From: a virus
DNA length: 40,514 nucleotides
Reading direction: 5' to 3' (one strand)
IMG/VR virus record: IMGVR_UViG_3300042731_001459
Coordinates: 1 to 40,514 of that record
Position numbers and translations under genes: made by a program. Positions 1-5,939 of the stretch are shown here, piece after piece (position 1 is the stretch's first letter; the number at the start of each line of letters is the position of its first letter). The notes under the pieces were generated by a model that was not told where the DNA came from, ran no database searches, and saw only the letters and a program-made list of their open reading frames with translations.

Positions 1-60
1 GGTGGGGCTTGTTATAGAGTTTGGCAACCGACTCCTTTTTACATACGAGGAGCAAAGTAA
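1..60 (+). CDS. C-terminal end of an unknown protein (partial)
   Basis: The first reading frame is open from the left edge to a TAA at 58-60, giving 19 residues that end in RGAK. The stop overlaps the ATG of the next gene as TAATG, the same coupling seen elsewhere in this window, which supports a real gene end. No domain can be recognised in so short a piece. Confidence 0.45.
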   Translation, partial: GGACYRVWQPTPFYIRGAK

Positions 61-161
61 TGAGTGATGATGAACATCCAACTCAAACTAATGTAGACAG
101 AATCTTAAAAGCTAGTCTTATTATAGCCTGTATTGTCTACATAGTAATTAGTGTAAGATAG
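60..161 (+). CDS. Small single-pass membrane protein, 33 aa
   Basis: A 33-residue ORF starts at ATG 60, behind a GAGGAG Shine-Dalgarno at 47-52. The N-terminal half is polar and acidic (MSDDEHPTQ). The C-terminal half is one hydrophobic segment (ASLIIACIVYIVISV) that would span the membrane. The TAG stop ends one base before tRNA-Cys. Function is unknown. The good ribosome site and coupling to the upstream stop are the main evidence. Confidence 0.6.
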   Translation: MSDDEHPTQTNVDRILKASLIIACIVYIVISVR

Positions 162-233
162 GGCTAGTAACCCGATTGGCTAGGGAGTTGTCTGCAAAAC
201 AACGTTTGGGGAGTTCGATTCTCCCACTAGCCT
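162..233 (+). tRNA. tRNA-Cys (GCA)
   Basis: The cloverleaf is complete. The acceptor GGCTAGT (162-168) pairs with ACTAGCC (226-232). The anticodon stem GTTGT/ACAAC encloses CTGCAAA with anticodon GCA at 194-196, and the T arm is GGGAG-TTCGATT-CTCCC. The discriminator is T233 and no CCA is encoded. The gene abuts the stop codon of the upstream small ORF. Confidence 0.93.
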
Positions 234-251
234 CACAATAGGACAGGAAAC

Positions 252-473
252 ATGATATATAATTTTCTATACAGATACTTTCACATTCATAAAACTGTTA
301 CAATGAGTACGAGACTTTATTTCAAAAAAGAGGGAACAGTTCTCAAAAGATTTTTTAGATTAGCTTTTGTACAGGAGCGGGAGTTCTGTACCGTTTGTGG
401 AAGGATGTTCCCTAGATATAGATTACTAATTTATGTAGAAGGGAAGAAGAATGAAACTCAAGAAGAGGATTAA
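252..473 (+). CDS. Hypothetical protein with one CxxC motif, 73 aa
   Basis: This 73-residue ORF is preceded by AGGAAAC. It is basic and aromatic at the N terminus and carries one CTVCG motif near residue 47, which might form half of a zinc site or a redox pair. An in-frame ATG at 303 is an alternative start. Its end overlaps the next gene by 23 bases in another frame. I do not recognise a family. Confidence 0.55.
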   Translation: MIYNFLYRYFHIHKTVTMSTRLYFKKEGTVLKRFFRLAFVQEREFCTVCGRMFPRYRLLIYVEGKKNETQEED

Positions 474-660
474 GCAACTTTTCTGTGACCATGTTTACAA
501 AGAATCCAAGATAGAACGTCTACCGGATACTAGAGTGTATGTGTGGGATGTGCCTACAGATAGGTGCAATGAGAATTATATCGTATGGAAGCTTTGCTTA
601 AAGTGTGGACACTCTGTTATAGAGAAGAAGAAAGTTCCCTACAGGGAAAGCTATTTTTAG
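451..660 (+). CDS. Small putative zinc-binding protein, 69 aa
   Basis: The ORF starts at ATG 451 behind GAAGGG and GAAGAAG purine runs. A CDH motif near residue 12 and CLKCG near residue 49 could supply four zinc ligands in a zinc-ribbon-like fold (inference). The N terminus is strongly basic (MKLKKRIKQ). The TAG stop (658-660) overlaps the first two bases of tRNA-Trp, so excising that tRNA would remove most of the stop codon. Molecular role unknown. Confidence 0.7.
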   Translation: MKLKKRIKQLFCDHVYKESKIERLPDTRVYVWDVPTDRCNENYIVWKLCLKCGHSVIEKKKVPYRESYF

Positions 661-730
661 GAGAGTAGTTCAATTAGGAGAACGGTGGTCTCCAAAACCA
701 TTGGTGTTGGTGCAAGTCCAGCCTCTCCTG
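659..730 (+). tRNA. tRNA-Trp (CCA)
   Basis: The acceptor AGGAGAG (659-665) pairs with CTCTCCT (723-729). The anticodon loop CTCCAAA carries anticodon CCA, with stem GTGGT/ACCAT including one wobble pair. The T arm is GTTGG-TGCAAGT-CCAGC. Discriminator is G730, followed by CCT rather than CCA. It overlaps the upstream stop codon by two bases. The 12-base sequence CTAGTGAAAGGA just downstream (732-743) recurs after tRNA-Tyr. Confidence 0.92.
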
Positions 731-750
731 CCTAGTGAAAGGATAGGAAT

Positions 751-969
751 ATGAGAAGAACTAAAAAAGTCACAGTTAAAACAGAGTTGAAAAAAGACGG
801 AATTGAGGTTACGCTCTATAAGGGAGATGTTTCAGACGAGGTTGTAATTCACAAACCTGATCAGTTTTATGCTGGTCAGATAGTCACTCTTAAACAAGCT
901 GAGATAGATACTCTGTTTAAGCTACTACAAGAGCTTCAAAAGGAGCGTAAAAATGCGTTGGAAGGTTGA
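751..969 (+). CDS. Hypothetical protein, 72 aa
   Basis: Starts at ATG 751 behind AAAGGATAGGAAT, a good Shine-Dalgarno region just after tRNA-Trp. The sequence is basic at the N terminus (MRRTKKVTVK). It looks like a small beta-rich domain followed by a charged helix (TLFKLLQELQKERK). No family recognised. The end overlaps the start of the next gene by 17 bases. Confidence 0.65.
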   Translation: MRRTKKVTVKTELKKDGIEVTLYKGDVSDEVVIHKPDQFYAGQIVTLKQAEIDTLFKLLQELQKERKNALEG

Positions 970-1258
970 ACCCGACCCTAAACCTCATGACTACAGAGTA
1001 GTAAAACGATTTGCTTTTCTACCAATAGAGGTAGATGATGAGGCACGCTGGTGGGAAACTGTTTATATACTACAGCAGTATTCCAAAACAATTATAAATA
1101 CTTATAACTGGTTTGATCGAAACTTCACCACAGAGGAAGAGTACAGAAAATATCTAAGATACAACAAGAAGTACAAACCCAGTTTCAAACTAAGACACCT
1201 GCGCCAATATACCAGTACAATCGAAAAAGAATTAGAGGAAAGGATTGACAATGAATAA
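953..1258 (+). CDS. Hypothetical protein, 101 aa
   Basis: Starts at ATG 953, with AGGAGCG about eight bases upstream inside the end of the previous gene. The product is rich in aromatic and charged residues (Trp, Tyr, Arg, Glu) and probably helical in its second half. No motif indicates a function. The TAA stop (1256-1258) lies inside the start region of the next gene, so translation is likely coupled. Confidence 0.65.
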   Translation: MRWKVEPDPKPHDYRVVKRFAFLPIEVDDEARWWETVYILQQYSKTIINTYNWFDRNFTTEEEYRKYLRYNKKYKPSFKLRHLRQYTSTIEKELEERIDNE

Positions 1259-1463
1259 ACCTGAAAACATTTTACTAGACCAACTAAAAGAATTGCTGAG
1301 TAGGTTAGAAGATAACGAGGATAAGGTAGAGCTTGTAGATATTAGCCTTACGGCATCAAAAGCACAACGGGTCGTTGGCTTTGAGATGGGAGTTCCATAT
1401 CCTCCTCCTTATTTGGAAACAACAATCTCTGTAACATTTGCAGATAAATCAAGTCACGACTGA
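1251..1463 (+). CDS. Hypothetical protein, 70 aa, 3' end shared with tRNA-Tyr
   Basis: The ATG at 1251 has a GAGGAAAGGA purine tract upstream and is preferred to a TTG at 1245. The product has a helical N terminus (LLDQLKELLSRLEDNEDK), then a beta-rich part with a Pro-rich turn (GVPYPPPY). The last eleven bases, including the TGA stop at 1461-1463, form the acceptor stem and D-arm start of tRNA-Tyr. No known domain. Confidence 0.65.
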   Translation: MNKPENILLDQLKELLSRLEDNEDKVELVDISLTASKAQRVVGFEMGVPYPPPYLETTISVTFADKSSHD

Positions 1464-1536
1464 GCAATGGCGAGCTCCCTTGGCTGTAAACCAAGCGTCT
1501 TAACTGGCTGTGTAGGTTCAACTCCTACTCGTGGCA
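1453..1536 (+). tRNA. tRNA-Tyr (GTA), class II
   Basis: The acceptor GTCACGA (1453-1459) pairs with TCGTGGC (1529-1535). The D stem is GAGC/GCTC. The anticodon stem CTTGG/CCAAG encloses CTGTAAA with GTA at 1486-1488. The long variable arm and T arm GTAGG-TTCAACT-CCTAC fit a class II tRNA. Discriminator is A1536 and no CCA is encoded. It overlaps the preceding coding sequence by 11 bases. Confidence 0.92.
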
Positions 1537-1555
1537 CTAGTGAAAGGACGGTGAG

Positions 1556-1837
1556 ATGATTAAGGTCAATATCGTTATAGTCGCTTCTGGAAAGTATAAG
1601 AACATAGTCGAATTTTCTACAACAGTTTATGAGTATCTGGATTCAAAAGGCTACTCAAGATTTAATGAGATGTGGGTAAGTTTTCCAAAAGATTCAGTTT
1701 TAGTCAGAAGTGAGTTTGTAGATTATTCCGGTGGGTACTCTAGCGGGTACGATGAAATTGTACAGACTATTAAGAAGTTGGCTAAAGATTTTGAAATCAG
1801 CTTACTAGAGCCAGAGAAGTACGGCTCGTTAGCTTAA
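1556..1837 (+). CDS. Hypothetical protein, 93 aa, 3' end shared with tRNA-Asp
   Basis: The ATG at 1556 follows GAAAGGACGGTGAG. The N terminus is hydrophobic (MIKVNIVIVASG) and looks like a buried beta strand rather than a membrane span. A Gly/Tyr-rich turn (YSGGYSSGY) lies near residue 60. No family recognised. The final 15 coding bases, stop included, form the acceptor stem and D-arm start of tRNA-Asp. Confidence 0.65.
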   Translation: MIKVNIVIVASGKYKNIVEFSTTVYEYLDSKGYSRFNEMWVSFPKDSVLVRSEFVDYSGGYSSGYDEIVQTIKKLAKDFEISLLEPEKYGSLA

Positions 1838-1893
1838 TGTAAAGCACTTGCCTGTCACGCAAGGGGATAAGGGTTCAAATCCCTTACGGGTCG
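1823..1893 (+). tRNA. tRNA-Asp (GTC)
   Basis: The acceptor GGCTCGT (1823-1829) pairs with ACGGGTC (1886-1892), allowing two G-U pairs. The anticodon stem CTTGC/GCAAG encloses CTGTCAC with GTC at 1854-1856. The T arm is AAGGG-TTCAAAT-CCCTT. Discriminator is G1893, followed by CCT. It overlaps the preceding coding sequence by 15 bases. Confidence 0.92.
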
Positions 1894-1927
1894 CCTATAC
1901 AATAACTAGTTTGAAAAGGAGTAAGAA

Positions 1928-2065
1928 GTGGAATTGGTCTTGGATTTTCTTTTGGTGTTGCTGACGTTTGTAGTATTTGAGTTAGCCCTGTTATTTACTT
2001 TTGTAGTAATACCGTTAGGGGCTTATATTGTAGCTGACAAGTTTGACTTGTTAGGAAAGGAGTAG
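1928..2065 (+). CDS. Small two-pass membrane protein, 45 aa, GTG start
   Basis: A 45-residue ORF starts at GTG 1928, with AAGGAG at 1916-1921 at ideal spacing. Nearly the whole protein is hydrophobic: a first segment (VLDFLLVLLTFVVF) and a second one (LALLFTFVVIPLGAYIV), then a polar tail DKFDLLGKE. Its stop is followed three bases later by the next start. Function unknown. Confidence 0.65.
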   Translation: MELVLDFLLVLLTFVVFELALLFTFVVIPLGAYIVADKFDLLGKE

Positions 2066-2068
2066 GAA

Positions 2069-2365
2069 ATGTTTGATGTAGGAGATATTAGAGTAGAGTT
2101 TGAGCATATTTCTGATTTTGATAAATATGCGAAGGAATTCGGTGACGCACTATCAAGAAGATTTTCTCATATTACTGAGTGCACAATTTTAGGGAGTGGT
2201 ATAACAATTGCTACAGGTAAATCTTACTGTATGCACGAAGATAATTTTGACCGCTACTTTGGACGCAAGCGGTCTTTAACTAGAGCCCTAGAAAATTCAG
2301 GATTTGATAAAGATACTCGTACAGAGATTTGGAACACTTACTGGAGTATAGTAAAATGCAGATAG
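2069..2365 (+). CDS. Hypothetical protein, 98 aa
   Basis: Starts at ATG 2069 behind AAAGGAGTAGGAA, a strong Shine-Dalgarno. It appears mixed alpha/beta with a basic segment (GRKRSLTR). No recognised domain. The last ten bases overlap the start of the next gene. Confidence 0.68.
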   Translation: MFDVGDIRVEFEHISDFDKYAKEFGDALSRRFSHITECTILGSGITIATGKSYCMHEDNFDRYFGRKRSLTRALENSGFDKDTRTEIWNTYWSIVKCR

Positions 2366-2562
2366 GTGATAGGATTGAGCCTAGTGGTGTCTATATTAAG
2401 AATAAAGAGTCTGGTAAACTGGTAAAATATTTACCAGAGTTTCTGACTTTTGGTGAGGTACACAGAGTTACCCATGTCAATCCCTTTACAATGTGGGGTA
2501 TCCTAATTAAGACAGACAGACACCAAGAGTGGATGAACGCTGGTTGGTTTGCCCCAATTTAA
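2356..2562 (+). CDS. Hypothetical protein, 68 aa
   Basis: The ATG at 2356 is preferred over an upstream TTG because CTGGAGTA lies just before it. The product looks like a small beta-barrel-type domain with alternating hydrophobic residues and a Trp/Phe-rich C terminus (AGWFAPI). No family recognised. It ends nine bases before tRNA-Arg. Confidence 0.62.
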   Translation: MQIGDRIEPSGVYIKNKESGKLVKYLPEFLTFGEVHRVTHVNPFTMWGILIKTDRHQEWMNAGWFAPI

Positions 2563-2570
2563 TAGAACGT

Positions 2571-2644
2571 GCTCCCATAGCTTAATGGATTAAAGCAACG
2601 GTCTTCTAAACCGTAGAGTCCTTGTTCGAGTCAAGGTGGGAGTG
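2571..2644 (+). tRNA. tRNA-Arg (TCT)
   Basis: The acceptor GCTCCCA (2571-2577) pairs with TGGGAGT (2637-2643). The anticodon stem ACGGT/ACCGT encloses CTTCTAA with TCT at 2605-2607. The T arm is CCTTG-TTCGAGT-CAAGG. Discriminator is G2644, followed by CCT. It reads AGA, by far the most used arginine codon in the phage genes here. Confidence 0.93.
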
Positions 2645-2669
2645 CCTAGAAACTACTATGGAGGTAGAA

Positions 2670-3308
2670 ATGAAAGAAAAGGTATATAATATCGTACTAG
2701 TTTTGGACGAAACGGGTTCAATGATTCCTCATAAGGATGTAACTTTGTCCTCTATTAATGAGTATATCGACTCATTAAAAGCCGATGAGAATAACTATAA
2801 CCTTAATCTAGTAACATTTAATAGTGGTACTGGAACTAAAGTCGTCTTTGAACATAGGGATATAAACTCTGTTTATTATGTTAAAGACAGTCAGTATACT
2901 CCAGACCATATGACTCCTTTGTATGACTCTATTGGGTGGAGTCTAAATAGGTATAGTGATTTAGAGAATGTAATTTTTGTGATTATGACTGATGGACAAG
3001 AGAATTATTCTAAGGAGTATACTCACGAAACCATTTTCAAACTCATTGAAGATAAAACAGAAGAGGGTTGGCAGTTTGTGTTTATGGGTGCTAATCAGGA
3101 TGCTTATGTAACTGGCTCACAATTAGGTTTACAACAAGGACAAACTCTTAGCTTCGATGCCCAAAATCCACAACGAGCTTATAATGCCCTATACTCTGGA
3201 ACAATAAGTTATACTGCCCAAGAGGGCAAACCGAGTTCAACTTTTTTTGAAGATGTAGATATTAGAGAAGATTCCCAAAGCACAAGTAAAAGCAAAACGA
3301 CAGGATAG
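2670..3308 (+). CDS. VWA (von Willebrand factor A) domain protein
   Basis: The 212-residue product starts at ATG 2670, five bases after GGAGG (2660-2664). It is a single VWA/Rossmann-like domain. The metal-ion site is visible as DETGS (residues 13-17, a DxTxS form of the usual DxSxS), a later threonine in HMTPLYD, and the aspartate in IMTDGQEN. The segment FVFMGANQDAY and the Ser/Thr-rich C-terminal tail resemble other phage VWA proteins. Such proteins bind partners through a Mg/Mn site, but their role in phage is not established. No AAA or chelatase partner is seen nearby. Confidence 0.85.
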   Translation: MKEKVYNIVLVLDETGSMIPHKDVTLSSINEYIDSLKADENNYNLNLVTFNSGTGTKVVFEHRDINSVYYVKDSQYTPDHMTPLYDSIGWSLNRYSDLENVIFVIMTDGQENYSKEYTHETIFKLIEDKTEEGWQFVFMGANQDAYVTGSQLGLQQGQTLSFDAQNPQRAYNALYSGTISYTAQEGKPSSTFFEDVDIREDSQSTSKSKTTG

Positions 3309-3312
3309 GGTA

Positions 3313-3546
3313 ATGGAATACGCCGACAAAGAAAAGTATTGGGATGTTCTAGATTCATATTTCCCCTGTGGGGGCTTTTTGGGTGTTTTGGAAAAAGCAG
3401 GAATTGATTGGACTTTGCTAGACAGGGAACTTATAGACGCTATAGCTGATGTTGAGCTTTCGGGTGCAAGTTATGGAAGAAGAATGGCAGAGGCTAGGTA
3501 TTTAGGAAAGATTCTTGCCTTGGAGAGGAAACTAAAAAGCAGGTAA
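3313..3546 (+). CDS. Hypothetical protein, 77 aa
   Basis: Starts at ATG 3313, four bases after the VWA stop, behind AGGATAGGG. It looks helical and contains a FPCGGFLGVL segment near residue 17. A link to the VWA protein is only suggested by adjacency. The TAA stop (3544-3546) lies inside the acceptor stem of tRNA-Gly, an eight-base overlap. Confidence 0.65.
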   Translation: MEYADKEKYWDVLDSYFPCGGFLGVLEKAGIDWTLLDRELIDAIADVELSGASYGRRMAEARYLGKILALERKLKSR

Positions 3547-3612
3547 GACCGTTCTGGATGATGGTGACTGGCTTCCAACCAGTTGAGGTGAGTTCGATTC
3601 TCACTACCTGCT
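3539..3612 (+). tRNA. tRNA-Gly (TCC)
   Basis: The acceptor GCAGGTA (3539-3545) pairs with TACCTGC (3605-3611). The anticodon stem ACTGG/CCAGT encloses CTTCCAA with TCC at 3574-3576. The T arm is GTGAG-TTCGATT-CTCAC. Discriminator is T3612, followed by CCT. It overlaps the upstream coding sequence by eight bases and reads GGA, a frequent codon here. Confidence 0.93.
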
Positions 3613-3626
3613 CCTAGGAGAGATTT

Positions 3627-3806
3627 ATGATAGATTGGCTAATAGTTACACTGTTGTTTTTGATTGTTATACCCTGTATAATAATTGTACAACAGATGAT
3701 TAAGAAGGACAGCTTTTGTCAAAGACATCCTATAGCTTATGGAACTCTCTTGACAATTTCTGTTTATGCTTTGGTTGCATTATATTTTATATACCCACCA
3801 AAGTAA
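3627..3806 (+). CDS. Small two-pass membrane protein, 59 aa
   Basis: Starts at ATG 3627 behind CTAGGAGAG, right after tRNA-Gly. Two hydrophobic stretches, about residues 4-21 (WLIVTLLFLIVIPCIIIV) and 39-56, flank a polar loop (QQMIKKDSFCQRHP). Function unknown; such small membrane proteins are common in early or accessory phage regions. Confidence 0.62.
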   Translation: MIDWLIVTLLFLIVIPCIIIVQQMIKKDSFCQRHPIAYGTLLTISVYALVALYFIYPPK

Positions 3807-3818
3807 AAGGAAGAACTT

Positions 3819-4076
3819 ATGTCTCCGTTTGGAAAGGATGAGGCACTAAGACGTTCTAAAGAAACTTTAGATTGTAGTATGTGTCATAGACGAACAGTTC
3901 ATATTGTTATGAACTATTATGATAGGGATACCTATGCTTGTACAGAGTGTGGAACTAGCTATACAATTTACTTTGAAGGTAAAGAAGCATCTGGTGGAAA
4001 GACTAGAGACAAGAAGAAACCTACACCCCCTCCTAAAAAGATGGGTAGACCTCGAAAGGAAGATGAAGAGGAATGA
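3819..4076 (+). CDS. Zinc-ribbon protein with AT-hook-like tail, 85 aa
   Basis: Starts at ATG 3819 behind AAAAGGAAG. Two CxxC pairs (CSMC near residue 19, CTEC near residue 41) with intervening strands form a classic zinc ribbon. The tail is Lys/Pro-rich with a GRPRK core that resembles an AT hook (minor-groove DNA binding), then acidic EDEEE. A DNA-binding or transcription-related role is plausible but inferred. It overlaps the next gene as ATGA. Confidence 0.75.
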   Translation: MSPFGKDEALRRSKETLDCSMCHRRTVHIVMNYYDRDTYACTECGTSYTIYFEGKEASGGKTRDKKKPTPPPKKMGRPRKEDEEE

Positions 4077-4255
4077 ACCCGTTGGTGTTGTTTCTTGTGG
4101 TACTGGTTGTTTCTGTTTTAGCTCTAAGTTTGCTAAATATGATTATCAACCTGTTTATAAATTATCCAGAAATGAGAAAACTGCTATTAGTAGCTCTAGT
4201 ATCAGTTCTGCTAATTTTAGTACTCTATATACCACAAATTATTAAAGTGAAATAA
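4073..4255 (+). CDS. Small two-pass membrane protein, 60 aa
   Basis: ATG 4073 overlaps the TGA of the zinc-ribbon gene (ATGA), so translation is coupled. Two long hydrophobic segments, about residues 4-28 and 36-55, are separated by NYPEMRK. Function unknown; the short charged C terminus and two spans would be compatible with a holin, but the position far from the lysis genes argues against it. Confidence 0.65.
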   Translation: MNPLVLFLVVLVVSVLALSLLNMIINLFINYPEMRKLLLVALVSVLLILVLYIPQIIKVK

Positions 4256-4270
4256 GAAAGGAGGTTTATA

Positions 4271-4459
4271 ATGCCTGTAAAAAGATGTACCAGAGGTGGT
4301 AAGTCTGGTTGGAAGTGGGGGGATACGGGAAAGTGTTATACAGGTAAGGGTGCTAAAGAAAAAGCTAAGAGACAGGGTAGAGCTATCCACGTAAACAAAT
4401 CAGCTAAAGCTTTACTGCGACTAAGAAGATTACAGAAAAGGATAAACAGTGCAAGTTAA
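4271..4459 (+). CDS. Small basic conserved phage-type protein, 62 aa
   Basis: Starts at ATG 4271 behind AAAGGAGGT, one of the strongest ribosome sites in the window, so it may be well expressed. Very basic, with two cysteines in RCTRGGKSGWKWGDTGKCYT and a Lys/Arg-rich helical tail. I recognise the pattern as one that recurs in small phage hypothetical proteins, but no function is known to me. A nucleic-acid-binding role is an inference from charge. Confidence 0.72.
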   Translation: MPVKRCTRGGKSGWKWGDTGKCYTGKGAKEKAKRQGRAIHVNKSAKALLRLRRLQKRINSAS

Positions 4460-4676
4460 AAGATTTGATGATCCAGATAAAGTAGATAGAGTTATCTTCA
4501 CTATAGAAACTTCTAACTATGAATTAGACAAGGCTTGGACATTTGCTGATAGTTTTCAGCGTATGCTTCTAGAGGAGATAAGGTCTCTTGGGGATGAGCT
4601 CAAGTTGTCCGACTTTTTTATGGGTATGCAGACTATCGCAGAAGTATTGGAAAGGGTAAAGAAAAGTGAGCTTTAG
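4449..4676 (+). CDS. Hypothetical protein, 75 aa, GTG start
   Basis: GTG 4449 follows AAAAGGATAAACA and overlaps the end of the previous gene by 11 bases. The product is an acidic, probably helical protein with several Phe and Leu residues. No domain recognised. Confidence 0.6.
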   Translation: MQVKRFDDPDKVDRVIFTIETSNYELDKAWTFADSFQRMLLEEIRSLGDELKLSDFFMGMQTIAEVLERVKKSEL

Positions 4677-4680
4677 ACAT

Positions 4681-4782
4681 ATGATGGAAAAGTACAGCAC
4701 CTATAAAGAGATGTACAAATCACTTCCTTGGTGGAAAAAAATTCTTGTACGTGTTAGATTTTTCTTTAGAAGTTTACAATAA
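4681..4782 (+). CDS. Possible 33-aa basic peptide
   Basis: ATG 4681 opens a 33-codon frame that fills the space between the previous gene and tRNA-Glu. The product is basic and amphipathic, with a SLPWWKK motif and a hydrophobic/Arg C-terminal half (LVRVRFFFR). The upstream GTGAG is a weak, distant ribosome site. Neat packing supports it; short length leaves doubt. Confidence 0.42.
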   Translation: MMEKYSTYKEMYKSLPWWKKILVRVRFFFRSLQ

Positions 4783-4785
4783 CGT

Positions 4786-4857
4786 GGGGCATTGGTCTAG
4801 TGGATATGATAGTAGACTTTCAATCTATTGACGAGAGTTCGATTCTCTCATGCCCTT
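4786..4857 (+). tRNA. tRNA-Glu (TTC)
   Basis: The acceptor GGGGCAT (4786-4792) pairs with ATGCCCT (4850-4856). The anticodon stem GTAGA/TCTAT encloses CTTTCAA with TTC at 4819-4821. The T arm is GAGAG-TTCGATT-CTCTC. Discriminator is T4857. It begins three bases after the upstream stop. Confidence 0.92.
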
Positions 4858-4862
4858 CTTAT

Positions 4863-4934
4863 GCTTCTTAAGCATAAAAAGTGATGCAGGGGTTTTGTAA
4901 ACCTCAGAACGGAGGGCGGTACTCCGAAGAAGCT
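4863..4934 (+). tRNA. Aberrant tRNA-Thr (TGT)-like gene
   Basis: Five bases after tRNA-Glu, all four stems form. Acceptor GCTTCTT (4863-4869) pairs with AAGAAGC (4927-4933), D stem GCAT with ATGC, anticodon stem GGGGT with ACCTC (one G-U), and T stem CGGAG with CTCCG. The anticodon would be TGT (4896-4898), reading ACA. However, the T loop is GGCGGTA instead of TTCRANY, the D loop AAAAAGTG has no GG pair, and position 8 is A. It may be a tRNA lacking the normal elbow, a decaying tRNA, or a tRNA mimic. Confidence 0.55.
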
Positions 4935-4945
4935 CTAATATAAAC

Positions 4946-5098
4946 ATGGCAGATAGAAGAAAGTGTCCAGAGTGTAAAGAATGTTTAGACTTATGCTTTT
5001 CCCCAAACGGGCAGAGACTTTATATCTGTTGGTTGTGTGGGAAATGGTATGAGCTTATTGTTAAGGAAGGATTAAAGGAGACAGATAAGAGATGTTAG
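4946..5098 (+). CDS. Small zinc-ribbon protein, 50 aa
   Basis: ATG 4946 opens a 50-codon frame with CPEC near residue 7 and CWLC near residue 28, the four-cysteine layout of a zinc ribbon, plus extra cysteines between. The ribosome site is poor (GAAGAAGC at a distance, inside the preceding tRNA-like gene). The end overlaps the next gene by seven bases. The conserved cysteine spacing is the main evidence. Confidence 0.6.
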   Translation: MADRRKCPECKECLDLCFSPNGQRLYICWLCGKWYELIVKEGLKETDKRC

Positions 5099-5229
5099 AA
5101 ACTATTAGTTTTGAACTAGCATTAGCATTGACTATTCTTGGTGGGGTTTGTCTAGTAGTAGGGATTGCTATAGCTTTTATTATTCCCGCTTGGATATGGA
5201 TACCGCCTTCGCAAGAGGAGGAAGAGTAA
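5092..5229 (+). CDS. Small membrane protein, 45 aa
   Basis: ATG 5092 lies inside the end of the previous gene, behind AAAGGAGACAGATAAG. One long hydrophobic span (about residues 9-32, ALTILGGVCLVVGIAIAFII), then a PAWIWIPP segment and an acidic EEEE tail. The stop overlaps the methyltransferase ATG as TAATG, so the two are translationally coupled. The acidic tail is encoded by the methyltransferase's AGGAGG ribosome site region. Confidence 0.62.
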   Translation: MLETISFELALALTILGGVCLVVGIAIAFIIPAWIWIPPSQEEEE

Positions 5230-5939
5230 TGGCTATTCTGTATAACGAAGACAACATGGTTGTAATGCAAGGCTTGGTTAAACTTGAAGAAAGGTTTGAT
5301 TTAATTTATGCAGATATGATGTACGACGACTTCAACTTTTCTTGGGTAGATTTGTGTAGGGAGCTTCTTAGGGATAGTGGAAGTATCTTTATACAGACAG
5401 ACTATAGAAGTGTAGCTGAACTTAAACTTTACTTGGATAGACTCTTTGGTAAGGAGAATTTCGTAAACTGGATAATCTGGAATTACGACTGGGGCGGGAG
5501 AAGCAGAAGACGGTTTGCTAGAAAGCACGATGACATTCTCTGGTACTCAAAGACAGAAGACTACAAATTTTATCCAGAACAGGTAGCGATACCTAAAGTT
5601 ATGGTATCCTCTGGAGTTATGAATCCATCTGGTAGGGAAACCAAAATTCCTACAGATGTTTGGACAGATATTGGAAACTTCCACACTATGTCTTCAGAAC
5701 GAGTAAAGGGAGAGAATGGTAGGAATATTCAATGGCAGAAACCTCTTAGACTTATAGACAGAATAGTTCTAGCAACTACTTTAAGGGGGGATATAATCTT
5801 AGACCCGTTTCTAGGTAGCGGTACAACAGCTATTTCGGCTATGAACCTAGGTAGGGAGTTTGTAGGTATCGAGTGGGATACAGAAGTATTTAGAATAGCA
5901 AAAGAACGTATAGAAAATAATCATTGGCATGTAGCATAA
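5229..5939 (+). CDS. DNA methyltransferase, beta-class (N4/N6 amino type)
   Basis: A 236-residue protein starts at ATG 5229 behind AGGAGGAAGAG; the longer upstream frame has no ribosome site. The catalytic region comes first (ADMMYDDF, residues 28-35) and the SAM-binding DPFLGSGTT (192-200) last, the permuted order of beta-class amino-methyltransferases. The usual DPPY or SPPY is replaced by DMMY. It probably methylates adenine or cytosine in phage DNA against host restriction. No restriction enzyme partner is seen. The last 15 bases, stop included, belong to tRNA-Asn. Confidence 0.85.
   Translation: MAILYNEDNMVVMQGLVKLEERFDLIYADMMYDDFNFSWVDLCRELLRDSGSIFIQTDYRSVAELKLYLDRLFGKENFVNWIIWNYDWGGRSRRRFARKHDDILWYSKTEDYKFYPEQVAIPKVMVSSGVMNPSGRETKIPTDVWTDIGNFHTMSSERVKGENGRNIQWQKPLRLIDRIVLATTLRGDIILDPFLGSGTTAISAMNLGREFVGIEWDTEVFRIAKERIENNHWHVA

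Noticed and set aside
3748-3795. TTGACA followed by TATATT as a promoter
   Set aside because: The spacing between the two boxes is about 25 bases, too long for a sigma-70 type promoter, and the site lies within a coding gene.
3919-4245. A 108-codon + strand frame over the zinc-ribbon and membrane genes
   Set aside because: It covers two genes that have proper starts and recognisable features; its own sequence has no such support.
4859-4877. Hairpin TTATGCTT/AAGCATAA as a terminator after tRNA-Glu
   Set aside because: It is followed by A residues, not T, and it overlaps the better-supported tRNA-Thr-like fold; it is kept only as a possible competing structure.
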